64,000 bases of DNA from Actinomucor elegans (Eukaryota > Mucoromycota > Mucoromycetes > Mucorales > Mucoraceae): the NCBI GenBank assembly GCA_026027325.1, contig JAMSLZ010000001.1, positions 1,116,001-1,180,000 of the forward strand, in the 5' to 3' direction. Position numbers and translations under genes: made by a program. Below are positions 23,301 to 36,700 of this stretch, piece after piece (positions within the stretch are counted from its first letter, which is position 1; every line of letters begins with the position of its first letter). The notes beneath the pieces are model-generated. The model was not told the origin of the DNA. It saw only the letters and a list, made by a program, of their open reading frames with translations, and made no database searches.

Positions 23301-23583
23301 GTGACATGCCATAATACGTGTCGAAATCAAACGAGCCTGGCGAGGAAGAATCTTCAGAAGGCTTGACTCTGTCCCAGTTGGAAAATGAACTGGGAACAGC
23401 TACACCACGTTCAATAAGGCGTTGCGTAAAAGAAGGGCCACTACCAACTGAACTGGTAGAACCTTTTCGACTGGTGCTGGAGCCATCTAAACTACCAGGT
23501 TTGCCATAATATGAAGTTTCGCGATGAGAATTGGGATGTGTGGGTTCAATGGGTGAAATATCGTCTTGGTTCTCTTTATCCAT
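20311..23583 (-). CDS. Sec7-domain Arf guanine-nucleotide exchange factor with PH domain
   Basis: This is one intronless 1090-residue frame. The N-terminal ~330 residues are low-complexity, with poly-Ser, poly-Gln and a Glu/Asp tract. Residues ~340-430 look PH-like (DRYLFLFNDLLLICKP). A Sec7 domain follows at ~445-590 (GIQYLVDKGVL, IANFLFKTPDLN, YDAFLECFRLVGLRLDEALRILL, FRLPSNWEALEYLIERFAKKW). A split PH domain lies at ~750-945 with a basic/acidic insert, ending IQWLEALKKL. Sec7 proteins exchange GDP for GTP on Arf GTPases at Golgi, endosome or plasma membrane. The position of the catalytic glutamic finger (FRLPGEAQ in canonical members) reads FRLPSNWE. It belongs with the fungal Sec7-PH group, but the precise subfamily is uncertain. 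Confidence 0.85.
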   Translation of the reverse strand: MDKENQDDISPIEPTHPNSHRETSYYGKPGSLDGSSTSRKGSTSSVGSGPSFTQRLIERGVAVPSSFSNWDRVKPSEDSSSPGSFDFDTYYGMSPFITPSFSTASEAAHFHQDGPLYRSLRHRYEREKTNSSSGGGSNRVLNTDDEEDGMNGSDDMLQKLYSNSSSISNTSTIIDFQQQQQKHKSKSKRTEDSDIEMSDEEETPTSSTPAQEKLLLMPFNQRARRSRSPLSFPPSHPTISKQSTTADIQNASYFLNLHKSQTVQEEEEEEDEEDKEDKDEEKEEERPQALAPSVERLKNLLITAPKPVPPLPMPTSQPKPLPSPPRQHLLHTPVFQVVNANTVKDRYLFLFNDLLLICKPIMDENIIVSTSSSRNSSEKNRYRFRPNEHSLFQVKNIVQLGQLTLYISKEDYYAAHAGPTTIEIGPDGRPILPPARKIHPIMASALRKFETNANLGIQYLVDKGVLTNDPLSIANFLFKTPDLNRRQLGYYLADLKNSDVYDAFLECFRLVGLRLDEALRILLTTFRLPSNWEALEYLIERFAKKWHDANQNVIKFHEDMVVKVVVAMLFLNAECWYDATSERDVFWYARELKERQDRQAKRKMSVIEYHQRLPLSSNNAIQAKTSTSATTAKSSASPNANRQSVAVEPLHYIMSLRARGNKQPSLSDFLERWNYYDQYHLVPREFMEEMYKSIGEERLETGWDNKTGRRIQAPYSDNINAIGRPKIVSPSVQQGSQDVVITVIPHRLPTRLTKGLKSDPISISIPAPDKGLQIKLRGQDLVFEPNVLDFSNSCIQTFTITGNTLGRTSLMFIKTGENAGNYVSPTLPRTKSVVVERPFMRYTFQIGFKHIDHTSNQDKEMEKKKMLMEEEEGIRKKEEDTGSKSLKKSRTATRRSREEKRTDPDEEEDELDRRHIMVNRKYTFSVETEEERIQWLEALKKLSGHVNEEKNEKSIAQLQNMTSEARVALQVLKEVLLADEIKKGTARASKNSTSTAASVVSSTTGSSNANLDTVNDTKPSDLDDRHGRTMRLLLPKKKATEDDRSSIITTTSTSTTANVVTKRGHEIVKLVVQNSMVPLVLGFLKSQIAS

Positions 23584-25156
23584 CTTGGAATAGTGTACGT
23601 ATATGAAGAAGAAGAAAAAAGAGCTTCTTTTTCTTTGAGAATTATTGAGATCAAATGGTGCGGTATTTGAAAAAGCACATGCAAAATAGCGCTTTGATCT
23701 AGTTTAATATGGGAATAGGTACTACAGTGTCCAGAGCTCATATTTAACAGAAGAATTGGAGTCAATAGAAGATTCGAACAGATGCAGTAATTCGTTCTGA
23801 GAATAATCTTCCAATTAGACTCGACATTAGATTGAGATTAGCCCCGAGATTTAAATATGTTAGATATGAAATGTGAATAATTTACTATTTATCGATCACA
23901 AGTTTAATCTTCTCAGTAAAATACAAACTCTAGTAAATGTAGCTGCCTGTCCTTAACATGAAATGACGGCCAGATATGACACTTGACTGGGACCTATGGG
24001 GGGAATCTATTGATCATTATCAAGTTTACAAGAACTAACAGATCCTGTGCTTGCTATGTTTGTAGCCGCTGTCGCTCTCTGGAGAAGAGACGTTACTGTA
24101 ATCTTTCAGGCGAAAGCAGGGGATTTTTATTTCCTCCAAATTGTTGTTTAAATTTCACTTTCACTCTGGTAAACAAAAATATGGAGCCGAAATGAAAACA
24201 GCCACATTGCAATTTTCGATGAGGTCGATGGTTGCAAATTAATCCCAAGGTTTAGTATATAGATTAGGGATAGCTATGGCAGGTATTTTATGGGATAGGC
24301 ATTAGAATTATATCATATACTAATCTTACTTTAGTCAATTGATAATTTTAATAATGTAGTGGTTCATTCTGAACATGTATCTATTAGTCACTAGATGTGA
24401 CACCAAGACAAAGTCAATCGGGAGATCTGTCAAACAGTAGATTTGGATTACATATTATGCCTATTTGTTGGCTCTCTACAAATTAACTATTGTGGCAGAT
24501 ACAGCACTACTTTCTGAATATGTACTGATCATTAAATGTGAGATTAAAGAATCGATTGAAGAACGTATGTAGACTAATGCTTATTATAACAGAAGCATGT
24601 AGGTCGATTTGAGAATTTTAGCAGACTTAGTAGCCTATTACTTTTTATTCTGAATATGGATTACTATTTACATACGACATTATACAAGGGTTGACCGAGA
24701 AACTTACTCATAATCAGATATTGAAATAGTATACAGATGCATAGTTTACTATTAGTCGCTATCAAATGTGACATATTCGCTGCATTACACCTAAACAAAA
24801 AGGCGTTATTAGACCCAGTAACACATCTTGAGTATAGAATGTTATTCAGCAATTGCGACAACTGAATGAGATCGGTAGATCTTTTGATTAAAACACTGTC
24901 AATTTCTAGACCGCTATATGTCACATCAGTGAGCTTAATCAGCAAAACGAAAATAAACTAGTATAGACAGATATATAGATAGATGGAATAGTATATGTAA
25001 GGTTTTTTTATATATAAGAAATAATATAATATATTCATAAATAACATAATAATAATAACAGAAAAAGCGACTTGTCAGAAATACAAATAACAGGGTATTT
25101 CTTCAAGATATGAAGAGAAGGCTTATCGCACAAAAACAATAATATTACATATCGAC
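23584..25156. other. Intergenic region rich in the ~75-bp dispersed repeat
   Basis: I see no coding gene. Five copies of the degenerate repeat occur at about 23781-23851, 24351-24430, 24496-24565, 24627-24705 and 24727-24785, all in plus orientation. The last four are spaced by roughly 100-150 bp. Confidence 0.55.
24351..24785 (+). repeat. Cluster of four degenerate ~75-bp intergenic repeats
   Basis: The units share TTCTGAA(C/T)ATG, a short spacer, then (C/T)A(T/A)(A/C)(A/T)ATGTGA(C/G)ATT-like sequence, and in the best copies TTGACCGAGA. Related copies are at 4811, 6701, 12287, 23781 and 32110. Confidence 0.55.
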
Positions 25157-28100
25157 TTAAATAGAATCCATGCGTTGAGGTCTATGCTTTTCATTCAAGT
25201 TGACCAAAGCAATCAACTTTTGAACTTGTTGCAAGTTCAACTACGAGTATTAAAAGATAGGTTAGTTTATCAAATAAGCGTGCCTTGTCTAGAATAAACT
25301 TACGTAGCTGGGGATATAAGAATTGGCAACGACATTATGAGGTTCAGGTAGATCATAATCGCTATCTTCAATAGATACAACATCAAGCAATAAGATGTCG
25401 CCTGTATCACTACTGCTGACACGGGAAGCAACCGCTCTCAAGATTTCGTTACTGATAGGGTCCTATCATAAAGAGCTTAATTAGCACAAAGAACTCGCTT
25501 GATACTTGCCTCACTTACTTCATAATCAGCTACACTGTAGTTTTGAATCAGCTTTTGTACTTGTGTAGGAGCAAGGAACCAACAAACATCATAGATGATC
25601 TTGATATCTTCCAAAGTAGCTTTCTTCAATTGCAGTAACTTGGTAGCTTGCATTAAATGCTCTAATTGATTTGTAGCTTCAGAAACATCGTGTGCCTTGC
25701 ACCACTCTTCTAAACGAGTAATATTGTATTGGATTTGCATAGCTAATTATAAGGAAAGGTTAGTATCCATATCAAAAGGCTATTTCATGTGCGCTTTACC
25801 TCTCTTCCAAGAGTTAAAGTTACGTCTCATAACAAGATCATTAAAAGTAGTGATACCGATCAACTTCAAAAGCTCGGTCAAGACTTGCTCCATAACATAA
25901 GGCTCAACATAGTAACTCTTCATGGTGCGGTAAATACGATTCATAAAGTTCAATAGATCATCCATAGAGAACGCAGGCTGATTGTTACTGGATAGAATCT
26001 TGCCAAAGAATCGGTTCGAGTCACTAGCAATGAAACCAGGTAACGATTGATTTTCAATCACGGCAGGAATAGCCATCTTGTTCAATTTCTTCTTGAGTTC
26101 TGACAACCAATGGTGGTAGATATTATCTTGTAGACATTGAAGCTCATACTTCATGGTAGAAACCATTTTTTCAAAGTCATGCCATCCTACAGCACGACGA
26201 CCGTGGATAGAATTGTAATGCATTTCTTGTTCAAGTTCTTTTTCAACAGAGTATACCAAAGACAGCAATTCGTGCGTATTAGATAACCAGTAAGAGCAGG
26301 GAACAATGGTTTCTTCTCCAGTGAAAGACTAACATAAACAAATGAGTATAGGGTATTTCAAGGCCATTTTTTCGTGTTTCTCTTACCAGACAATCCTTTT
26401 GGATTGTATCCATAGCTCTGAACAAGAGCCTCTCTGATTCATCCAAATAACCAAGGCGCCACATTTGAGTGACACATTTACCAATAATATGAACAGGGAA
26501 TACAACTTCTTCACGGGCAGGTAATTTTTGCATCTCTGGAGGTACAATCTTGAGAGTGTGGATCAAGCCTTCAATGATTTCTTCTTCCAACGACTCACTG
26601 TCTTGCAAGAGAGCACTAATGGCTTCCTCGGGATTACCGACCTTTTCAGCATCTAAACTACCACGGTTACCAATCTGCTTGGGTATCATTTGTTCAGGCT
26701 CAGCATAAACCACTTCTTTGTTTGTGGGTGTGATATCATGGCGTCGATCACCAACGCTAACACGACGCATATTGCTGGCAAGTGCACTAGGTGAGCGACC
26801 ACGAGGATCTGCGCTGGGAGAGCGGCCGCGACCATAATCAGGTGAAATACCACGACGTTCGCCACCGCGCTGAGGCGATAAAGTGCGATATGCGTTGATG
26901 GAAGCTTGACGCTTGGGATGATTCTTGAGTGATTGAGAAAGCTGAGCTTTGAGAGCCACGATCTGGCTCTTAAGCTCTGCTACATCTTCATCACCACCCG
27001 AAACAGAAAAGGCACCGCCTGGACTGACGGGTGAGTTGATCGATCTTAACTGCTGTTGGTTGCTGGCTTGCTTCAACTTTGTGATTTCTTCCTTTTGACG
27101 TGCTAAATCTTCGTTCAAGCGCGCAATCTCCAAATCCTGCTTTTTGAGACGGTCCATAGAGGTTCTATATTCAGACTGAAGGCTGTTACGTTCCGTTTTC
27201 AAGGACTCAAGCTCAAGTACCAGGTCGGAAGGAGTTTCCAACGATTTCTCTAGACTCTTGGCTTTCATGTCTAATTTTTCGTACTTATCTGCCCAGCTCT
27301 TTACCTGTATTTCCAAATCATTAGCCTTGAGACGAAGCTGATCCTTTTCTTCACGATGTTGTGTAACAGTCTGTGTAAGTTCAACGACTTTGCTTTCCAA
27401 CTTGTAAGAGACTTCTTTGAAATGGTTGGCAGAACGTGCGTCTTGCTTGAGTGCTATTAATTGCTTGCGTGCTAAGTGGCGACGAATACAAGTTTGCAAT
27501 TGGATGGCATAATTGCGTTTGGCAAGGAAAGCTTTGCGCACGGTCCAGCCACGTACAAGGCTTTGGATCTTAATTGCTGCAAAATGTTGACGGATGTGGG
27601 CAAATGTTTTGCGAGTCAAATGAGCTTTACAGGCAGCCTGAAGATTGATAACAAAGGCGCGTTGCTTCAAGTAACGCTTGCGTTGGATATAACGGCGCCA
27701 TTCAGTTTGAATCTTGATGGCTGCAATCTCTTGACGAGCAAGCTCTAATTTACGTACACCCATCTTTTGTCTAGCCACACGTTGCAAGCGAGAAATTAAG
27801 TCCAGTTTACGAAGGTAGCCAATACGAACAATGAAACGACGCATGTTCTTTTGAAGTAAAATGGTACATTCATCCCAACGTTCACGTCTACATTTTTCAA
27901 GATAGGCAAGCTATGCAAACATATGATTAGAACATAATGAATCATGGAACGCCTCCTTTTTTTTTTTACCTGGCCTGCACGGAAGAAGATCTTGGTAAGA
28001 CCGATTTGGAATTTATCAGAATCAGTAATGTACTTGTCCAAAATGACACGACAAAGCTTATTGATATCAGGTGAAAGGTTGGGATCCCAGTATTGAGAGT

Positions 28101-30755
28101 TAACAAGAGCATAGAATCTGTCCGCAAAGTCCTCAAATGTCCATCTGGAAGGATAACCAGCACAACTGATTCGAATAGTTTCCAACACACCACAAGCACG
28201 TAACTGAGACAAGACCATGTTGGGTTCGAAGCCCCAAGCAACTTTGCTTTCATTAGGTTTGATACAACGAATATAATGTACATTGGTTTTGCTGATCGTA
28301 TCCATCAAACTAATCAACGAGAGCTAATTTTTCATTACAGCTAGTGAATAAAACGCTTGATAGTATTTGCCTGATCTTACCTTGAAAATCGAGCCCAAGG
28401 TAGGTTTCTTTGTTACACCCATACCGACTTTCTTTACAGGAGTTGGCTATTATATGGAGGACTTTAGAATGTATGATTTTTGAAATGATTAACTTGTTAC
28501 CTTTGCTTCTTGACTAGCAGCAGTTGCAGCTGCCGTTGCAGTTGCAAGCATTTCCACTAAGAAAGGCGATTCAGCAGTCTGCAAAAGGGTCAAAAGCTCA
28601 TCAGGTACAGTATCTTTGTTCTTGTCGATAAAGCCTTCAGAATCATACTCGACTTCATGAGCATAATGACAAACAACAAAAGCACTGTTGGAAAAACGAG
28701 GTTTCTTGAAATAGTTCTTGTATTTAGGATCTGAAAAGCTAGAGAACAATTTGTTACAAAAGCCTTGATCGGTACCTGAAGGCATTCTTGACTCTTCATC
28801 CAATAGAGACAAGATACCAAGCTTGGATTCAATTACTTCAATACACTTTTGGTTATCACTGAAATCGATAAACTTCCAGTCAATCTTTTCCTTGACATAT
28901 TCCTCTTGTTCCAGCTTGAAAACGTGCTGATTGAACTGCTGCTGTAGTTTTTCATTGGCATAATTGATACAGAACTGCTCGAATGAGTTCTTTTTGAAAT
29001 GCTCGAAACCGTAGATATCCAATACACCAATGAAGGTACGGACAAGGCCTTCTACTTGACATGAGAGACTGTCATTGACTGCTTTCACGAGCCAGTCGAA
29101 CAAACAGGCATAGATATACTTGGCAACTGAATCTCTGACGACAGTTGCTTGAATAGGATTCAAGGGCTTCACGATCTTTTCATTTCGAGTAATGATTTGC
29201 TTCTTTAAAAGCCATTTTCTAAACTCAGAAGTTTTGATGCCAAGTAATTTAGTGGAGGTGATTAGAGCGGGCTGGTCTTCGGATAACGTAGCATCATTAC
29301 GCCCAGCAATTTCGATATTACCGAGGTGAAGTAGAGCGGCTAAGAGTCTAAAGATTTGCCACTGTTGCTCTACAGCAATACCCACCAATGACAATGATCT
29401 CTGTGTTAATTCAAACTCTGCTACATCATCCATACCAGGAATAGATCCAACACCACTTTGATTCAAGTAGTGAAACTTGCTCCAGTCACCTAATTCCAAG
29501 TGTTTGCGCTCATTACTTGGTGCACCTAAACAAAGCTACATACCAAAAATATTGAGTTGGTGTTAGAAAATGACGCATTTTTAGGTCATACCTGATAAAA
29601 AATGTGATAGTTTCTTTCAGATTCGGGCTGAAATATCAATCTGGATCTTTCCAATAGGTAGGTTCTGATCTTTGCACCCACAATATTACTTTGATTATCA
29701 AATTGAATCTATATACAATAATTAAATTGATATACTTTCTTTTTTTTTTCTTTTTTTTTTTTTAGGATAGGTCACTTACCTCGATGTATTTACCAAATCT
29801 TGAACTGTTATTGTTTCTAGTGGTTTTAGCATTACCAAATGCCTCCATGATAGGATTTGTGGCTAAGGGTTGTCACACAGTTCAAGGCTTAGATTATTTT
29901 TTTGGCTATCTATTCCATGTCACTTACCCATAATCTGCTCTTCAACCTCTGTCATTCCCTGTGACACATCTTTTACTTTGCCTGATTCCTTATCATCTGC
30001 GGTAGCAAAGTATCTCATAATGTGCGTAGCGGAAACCGTTTTACCAGCACCACTATGATGGCTGTAAATTATACTAGTCCTGATAAGCATATGTGTAGAC
30101 TTACCTTTCACCAGATACCACTACTGTTTGATTTGATTTTTCTCGAACCATACATCTATAAGCATCTTCAGCAATTGCAAACAAATGAGGTTCTAATTCA
30201 CCGCGTCTTCTACCAGAGTATTGTTGGATGATATCAGGTTCATATAAAGGCACTCTGGCAAATGGATTTGCAGCAATCAAGACAATACCCGAATAGGTAT
30301 AAATGTTTCGCTGAAAGTAACGCGTTCTGATTGTATTTAAAACTATAATAAAAGAATGTTTCAGCTTCTTGAATTTGTTTGATATGGTTTGGCTTTACCA
30401 GAAGGCTCGTTGAGAAAGCTTAGGTTGGTTAAATCTTCGGTGTTTTCTAACCGGGGAGGATTTCTTAAAGGTGGCAAGTTGGCGCCCTTTTGTTTTTCAA
30501 GCATACTGTAAGTACATTCAAAGACATGTTCCTATAAAACGCATTGAGCAACTAAGTTTCACTTTAATTTTCAAATATTACTCTGCCATCATCTTTGTCA
30601 TCTTGAAAGGTGATTTTTACACCTGTTTCTGATTCTTCTTTCGAGAGAACGGAAGCTGACACCCAAGCCTCATCTTCATCTTCAAACCAGGCTTTAGTGC
30701 CTTTGGTATACACTTGAATCGCCTGAGCAACTCCTGAGGATAACGTGTCGGCCAT
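25157..30755 (-). CDS. MYO2: Class V myosin heavy chain
   Basis: Fourteen exons encode about 1614 residues: 30755-30582, 30531-30399, 30342-30105, 30052-29928, 29862-29780, 29708-29592, 29535-28501, 28446-28381, 28323-27970, 27910-26387, 26328-25800, 25742-25519, 25462-25304, 25240-25157. Features in order are an SH3-like N-terminus, the motor with P-loop GESGAGKT (split by an intron), switch [13 protein letters not shown], switch [10 protein letters not shown], and the actin-binding region [12 protein letters not shown]. About six IQ motifs follow, then a coiled coil, a linker with RSPS repeats, and the C-terminal dilute (DIL) cargo domain. Class V myosins carry vesicles and organelles along actin toward growing hyphal tips. 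All exon phases close exactly, and length matches fungal Myo2 proteins. Confidence 0.95.
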
Positions 30756-33700
30756 GACCTTTTTGTATTTGGTAGTGATAATTTAGTTTGAGCTTTGACT
30801 CAAACTCGAGATTACAAAAGACAAAGACTGGAAGAACAGGAAAAACGAACCAAAAAAAATCCAGAGGTTTAAAGCTGTAGTACGAGTAGTACAGGCTATT
30901 CCGGAACTGAGAACAGATCCAAAAAGGGACCCGTTGGAACCTCCTACTGCAGGTGCGCTTTTTCAAACAAAGCGCGGCAAACGAAGTCTCGGTTAATAGC
31001 TGCAGCTAGTCCAATCTACTGTAGGATTCTCTCTCAAATTGCTTGTTGAACTGCTTTAAATCACATTTGGAATCATATCGGATATACGCAATAAATACAA
31101 AGCTGTGTCCTTTGCTTTGATATATCCAATAGCTAACTGAATTATATTTCTAAAGCGTGTCGCTTTTATATAAAAACAAAATGAATAGTTTTGGAAAGAA
31201 AAAAAAAGCTCAAAACATTACATAATTAGAGTGATCTTTCTTTTGTTCTTGGTAATGTACAGCTACTCAATGCTTTATAATAAGTAGAGTATGATTCATT
31301 TTATCTATTTCTCGGTTATCAAATGAATATCTCGATTGATTACAAATTTAAACAAGCTTGAAGGTTGGAAAGATTTTTATCGAAGCGACAATGTGAATTC
31401 ATAATTCAGTTAAGCAGCCAATAAAACTAACCCATCATCCTAACTTGATAGAATTTTTGAGTAAAAAAAAAAAAAAAAAAAAAAAAAAAGGCGGAGTGTA
31501 AATTTTTTGACATCCTCTGTCACTTATCTCATTTGTCTACAGTTAATACGCTCTAGCTTAATATAAAGGTCTTGTCCTGAACTAGGTATTTCCCAGGTTT
31601 CAAAACTGAATCTTTTTTTTATTGTGGATTGAGAATGGATTTCATGAGTTTCTTTCTTTTTTTTTTACACGATGGGTCCGAATGCTAGAATTATTCGAAA
31701 GACAGGTTTAGAGCAATATTGCTATGAATATGGAATAGCAAACAACCCAATACGAGATTTGGATTTAGGTGCTTTATTTTTATAAATATTTGCACATATA
31801 TCATTAAAAGATGCTACACAGCCACTGCATAGGATGAACTCGGCTAAGATTAATCTCTTAAAAAGCCAATATTCAAGTATTAGGTTGTGGTCAATAAAGA
31901 CTTTAAACAGAAATGCTCGGGGTTTTGACTAATAAAACCAACTGTTTATATGCGCATATCATTATTATAGGATGAGAAACCATTTTACGCTATCATGATC
32001 AAAGTATTATAGAATTAGGCAAGAGGGAGTACTACTATAAGCGTAATGAAGAGGAATGTGCCATAATACATTTACAAAGTATAAAATGCTTCGAACTTAT
32101 AGTTTAATTGATACAGTAGTATTTTTTGGGCATTGGATATTAATCTAATACGACATTGAAACAAGATTGACCGAGATTCTTCATGTTATTTTCTAATACT
32201 GCTGGTATATCATAATGATTTGAAACTCAGGCATTGAATTTTTTTTCCTCAAGAAATCAAGTAACACACACAGAATACTGGATGCATATTAATAGCTTGA
32301 GTGCTTAAAAAAGTTACAAATTAATTGCTTCTGTTTTGTGTGGAGTAGGGTTTTTTTTAATGACTTGGTAACTGCAGCTTTGCTCTAGAGGATGAAAACG
32401 TAAAAACATCGGTATGTATTATTTACTATATTATTACAAAATTACATTTATCAAAATAGGCAAATACCTGATACTATGTATAGATCAAAGTTTAAAGTGG
32501 TGCTGTCTGCACTTTTAATTGTAATAGCATTGGAAGGATTGTCGACTTGTTCCATGGACTCTCATTTTCAATTCTTGCAATACATTGACCCGATTTGCAA
32601 TAAACTTTAGTTAGAAAATCGATATTTCTGATGATAGCAAATGAAAAACTAAAAATTACGGTTTGTAATATTAATGGAAATTATATAAAATGAATTCCTT
32701 TTCGAATAATGTTTATTTCACAAGATATTTAATATAAAAATATTGCACCAGGGGCTAAAAAGTATATAAATCTGATGTCTACTAACGTTACTATACATTA
32801 TTATATACTCATATAAGCTAATGCTTTTACAAGCTTTCCAATATGTTAGGTAAGACGATGATTTAGAAAAATAGAGAAAGTTTCTGTTGAAGGTGATAGG
32901 CCCTTCTCAAATCTCCGATAGCCAATAAAGTTAGTATCTATTACTTTGGTGGTAAAAGATCTGATAGGCTGAGTTTTGAGCCTAAATATATATTATATAT
33001 ATATATATTGCTTATGGAGGATGTCAAGTGTGATTTGGCGATATGAATTTACTATAATAAAAGATATAGATAATGTAATTCCCTTTTGAATAATTTAAGC
33101 TTTGTAGATAATTTACTTTAAACTATTGCTCTAGAGCACAAAAAAAAGGACATGGCTTTGCTGCGTATTAACATTTGTATTTCTAATTCTATCATCTCAA
33201 CAATAAGTTGTTCTATAACTCCCGAGTCTAACAGCTGTTCCTTGATTTATTATGGAGATAAACGAGGTCTTATAATTTAAGGATTTTTGCGAGGATATTA
33301 TGGGTACTTGTTTTAGATACTGTTGATGAATAAAGCTTGCTTCAGTGATATGAAGAAGAATCAAAGGAACAAACTTCAGTGATCTGAAAATGAATCAGCT
33401 GAATATATACTGCTAAAGATTCACTACATTGACGCTATGTGGGTGCAACACGGTGCAATTATAATCCTCGATTTAGTGATATCCCACTGACGGATATCAT
33501 AGATGCCTACTATAAGTGCTCTCCTTATAGGAAAACCGGATTTCTGTTGAAATAACAGCACGCTGCCAAGTAGAATTCATCTGTATTTTTAGATGTTACG
33601 TGTATACTCCTATTGGCTACCCCAATTGACATTTGTCTGTCAAGAGAGCAGTAACAGCAGGGGGTATTTGCTTTTCTGAAATATAAACAAGTTTTTAATT

Positions 33701-36700
33701 ATTATCTAGCCCTCCTATCATCCTTGACAATATCCCTATAGAAGCCGGTTCCTTGTCCATAGGCAAAAAGTAAAAGCCAACGATTGAAAAATGAAATTCT
33801 TTGGCTTCAATCATACATATCTGAGTCTGTCTATCGACATAAGGCTGTTTATCAGTGTCAGACTTATACCCGGCATAGACACCGAGCACCCGAGGTTCAT
33901 CTCTCAGACATGGAATGTACGTTCAATTAAAGTTTATACAAGGTAGATCTGTGCGACTTTGTAATATAAGATGAACAGCCAGTTCCCCTGGGTGCCCCTT
34001 TTAACCGATCTCCTATATTGATAAGAAAGTTGCTTTGCGCAGTGCATAATGTGTGGGGCTTACATAGACAGGATATGCGTTACTTTATAGAGAAATATTT
34101 GGAATCAAGCTTCTAATTGAAGCAGTCAATTGAAAGTATTATTATTATTATTATTCAATATGTCCTTGCTATCGATCGTGAGTAGACGGAGCACTGGTTA
34201 TAGTTTTCAAAAACTGGGATATTGCATACTATAAGATGAATATAGGGAGGCGTTATGATCAATCATTGGACATCTAGAACTGTTAGTTTGTTAAGAAGTA
34301 TTTCTATTGCATGTATACCATTGCCAGAGTGGGTTTGACTAGTCGTGCTTCTTCGATTAAAAGGCGTCTGATCGATCTATCAGCAATACAAAAGAATAGA
34401 AATTCAGATCAAGACTATGATCATGAAATTAAATGTATGTATTTAAATAGCCATTGATGCAGCAAACAGTAAACAAATGTGATGCATCTGAGACGTGGAT
34501 CTTAGATTTTACGAAGCTCGATATTATACAGCGGCCTTGCTTATAATAGACTGTTATGTCCGTGTAGAATCAGCAATTAAAATTAGGTCCGCTTCTCTGA
34601 TAATTAATCGCAGTTGACATTCATATACATGATAGTCATGCTAATCAGAATCATTCCTCTCAAAAGAAGCTTAGTGATCAAACCATATCCCTGTTTTATA
34701 TAGAGAACGCTTGGGTAGTATCAATCAGACATGTTTTCCACAGAAAAGATTTGTTTAATGATTTTACTCATACAAGTTTTATTTAAATGATTTATAAGCT
34801 TCTTTTGTTTGATAGGTACTATACTTATTTCATTTGAGTGATTTTTGCCATCAGAAGCTTCTACTTCGTCAGAATAGAAATCTGGACTGTTCCAGAAGAT
34901 CCCCATTTCATTTCATTGTATGTGGATGTACTCCATATCAACCTCCTTTCTTTTTATCGAAAGATAAAACTATTGACAAGATTTAATAAGGTGATTAAAC
35001 AGAGGGATATACAGAATAATTCAGGTTCAGACGATAGGAAATATACGACAACAATTTACACCTTATTCGTTCTTTTTTACGACATTTTTTCGCACGATAA
35101 ATGAAAAACATTTCACGTAATAAATAAATAAGAAATTGGCATAACCAATGGCATGATATAAATGTCTTAATAGGCCATGTTGGATAACTCGAGAGTTTGT
35201 TTGATGTCTATGATCACAGACTTGAAGCTATCTTGCAAATTTCAAACCCCATATGTTGACATGATAGGTAACATCTGCTTGTTCTGAATCCACCTCTTAG
35301 ATACACCCAAAGTCCGTTTCCCCTTGGACAGATTACGGGATCCGATGCCTCTTATATACTGTATCCTTAAATAAATGGACTAATTTATATTCCGAAATCG
35401 TTCGAAATTGATTTCTGACAGTATACGAAATTTTACCCCGAAAGTGTATGAGCAGTGCGCGAATATTTTCTGAAAATAGTGAAATTGAACCTAACATAAT
35501 CGCCTTTAAATTACTTTGCTCTATCCAAGTCAATAATGAATCCAAGATACGATACGGTTTTCGGGAAAAAAGAAAGTTAAATTGCTCTTTTTTGAATAAA
35601 GCAAGTTTTATACTTGTACGGAGCCAGTGTCATGTATTAGAAAGAGTATAAATTCAAAATCGCACAAATTAAATCGATTGTTGAATTAGAATTTTGCTAT
35701 TGTTTGACGTTCAGCTAATTTTGAATGACATATAGTGAAAACTGTCCAGTTTCTAGTGAGCTAATTTCTATAGCGGCTTACATCAGTAGGTATGCATTTA
35801 AAATGATTATATTGCTAAATACGTTTATTTAATAAGCGATTGAGTTAATAATCTCGTTATTGTCAACTTCCAAAAACTCGCTTATAGCTCAGTAGCGAGT
35901 CTAGGTATATGAATGGTTCTCGAGTGAAATATGATAAACATTGCGCTCTTCCTGGTAGACCATATTTTTTATTTATTTATAAAAGCTATTAGTCCGCGTT
36001 GGGGCTGCATATATATCTAATCTTCGAAGCTTAAAGTGACATCAGCGCTACTATTGAAACCACAAAACCCTGTGTACATCCACAATGAACCAAGACGCTC
36101 TTTCCATTCTCGGGAGAATAATAGAACATAATACATTCTTTCTGATGAATAAAGCTTCGCGATAATGTGTCTATGTATACAGGTATTGACACATTTCAAA
36201 AGCATGATATAAAAGTAGCCTTGATGGTTGGGTAGTGAAAATCATAGTAACACAGAAGCTACTTTTCATTAGAACAGAATTATAAATATACAAAGGTAAA
36301 ACCCGAATGTACGGCACAGGCTACTTCATGATGTTACCCGAGAGACAGAAAAGATTAGACCAAGTAATGATCATTGACGATGCCTTGATGTTTTTTATAA
36401 TATTGACGCAAGGGGGAGGGGGGAGGGGGAAGGGGTTTGTTAGGAGTATAATTAGTCAGTGTTATTATACAATAACATTCAAGTTTTTGCTTGACAAGTC
36501 GATAAAGCACGTTCTTTCTAGCGTACAAAGCGCGGAATAAATAGTTTTTGAAGAAGGCGGTGATTCTTTCAGGGATACGCTACTATTCAATTTATTAAGT
36601 ATGAAATTGTTGGAATATGACTCGCAGAGTTTCTTTATATTAATTTTATAAAAATGAATGTGCAATGAAAACAAAAAAAAAAGTGACAAATAAATAGGGC

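Noticed and set aside
24351..24785. CRISPR-like array from the repeated units
   Set aside because: Units are degenerate, irregularly spaced and also dispersed elsewhere, and the genome is eukaryotic.
31672..31785. 37-codon ORF beginning ATGGGTCCGAATGC in the gene-poor region
   Set aside because: Too short, and no downstream exon in phase could be found.
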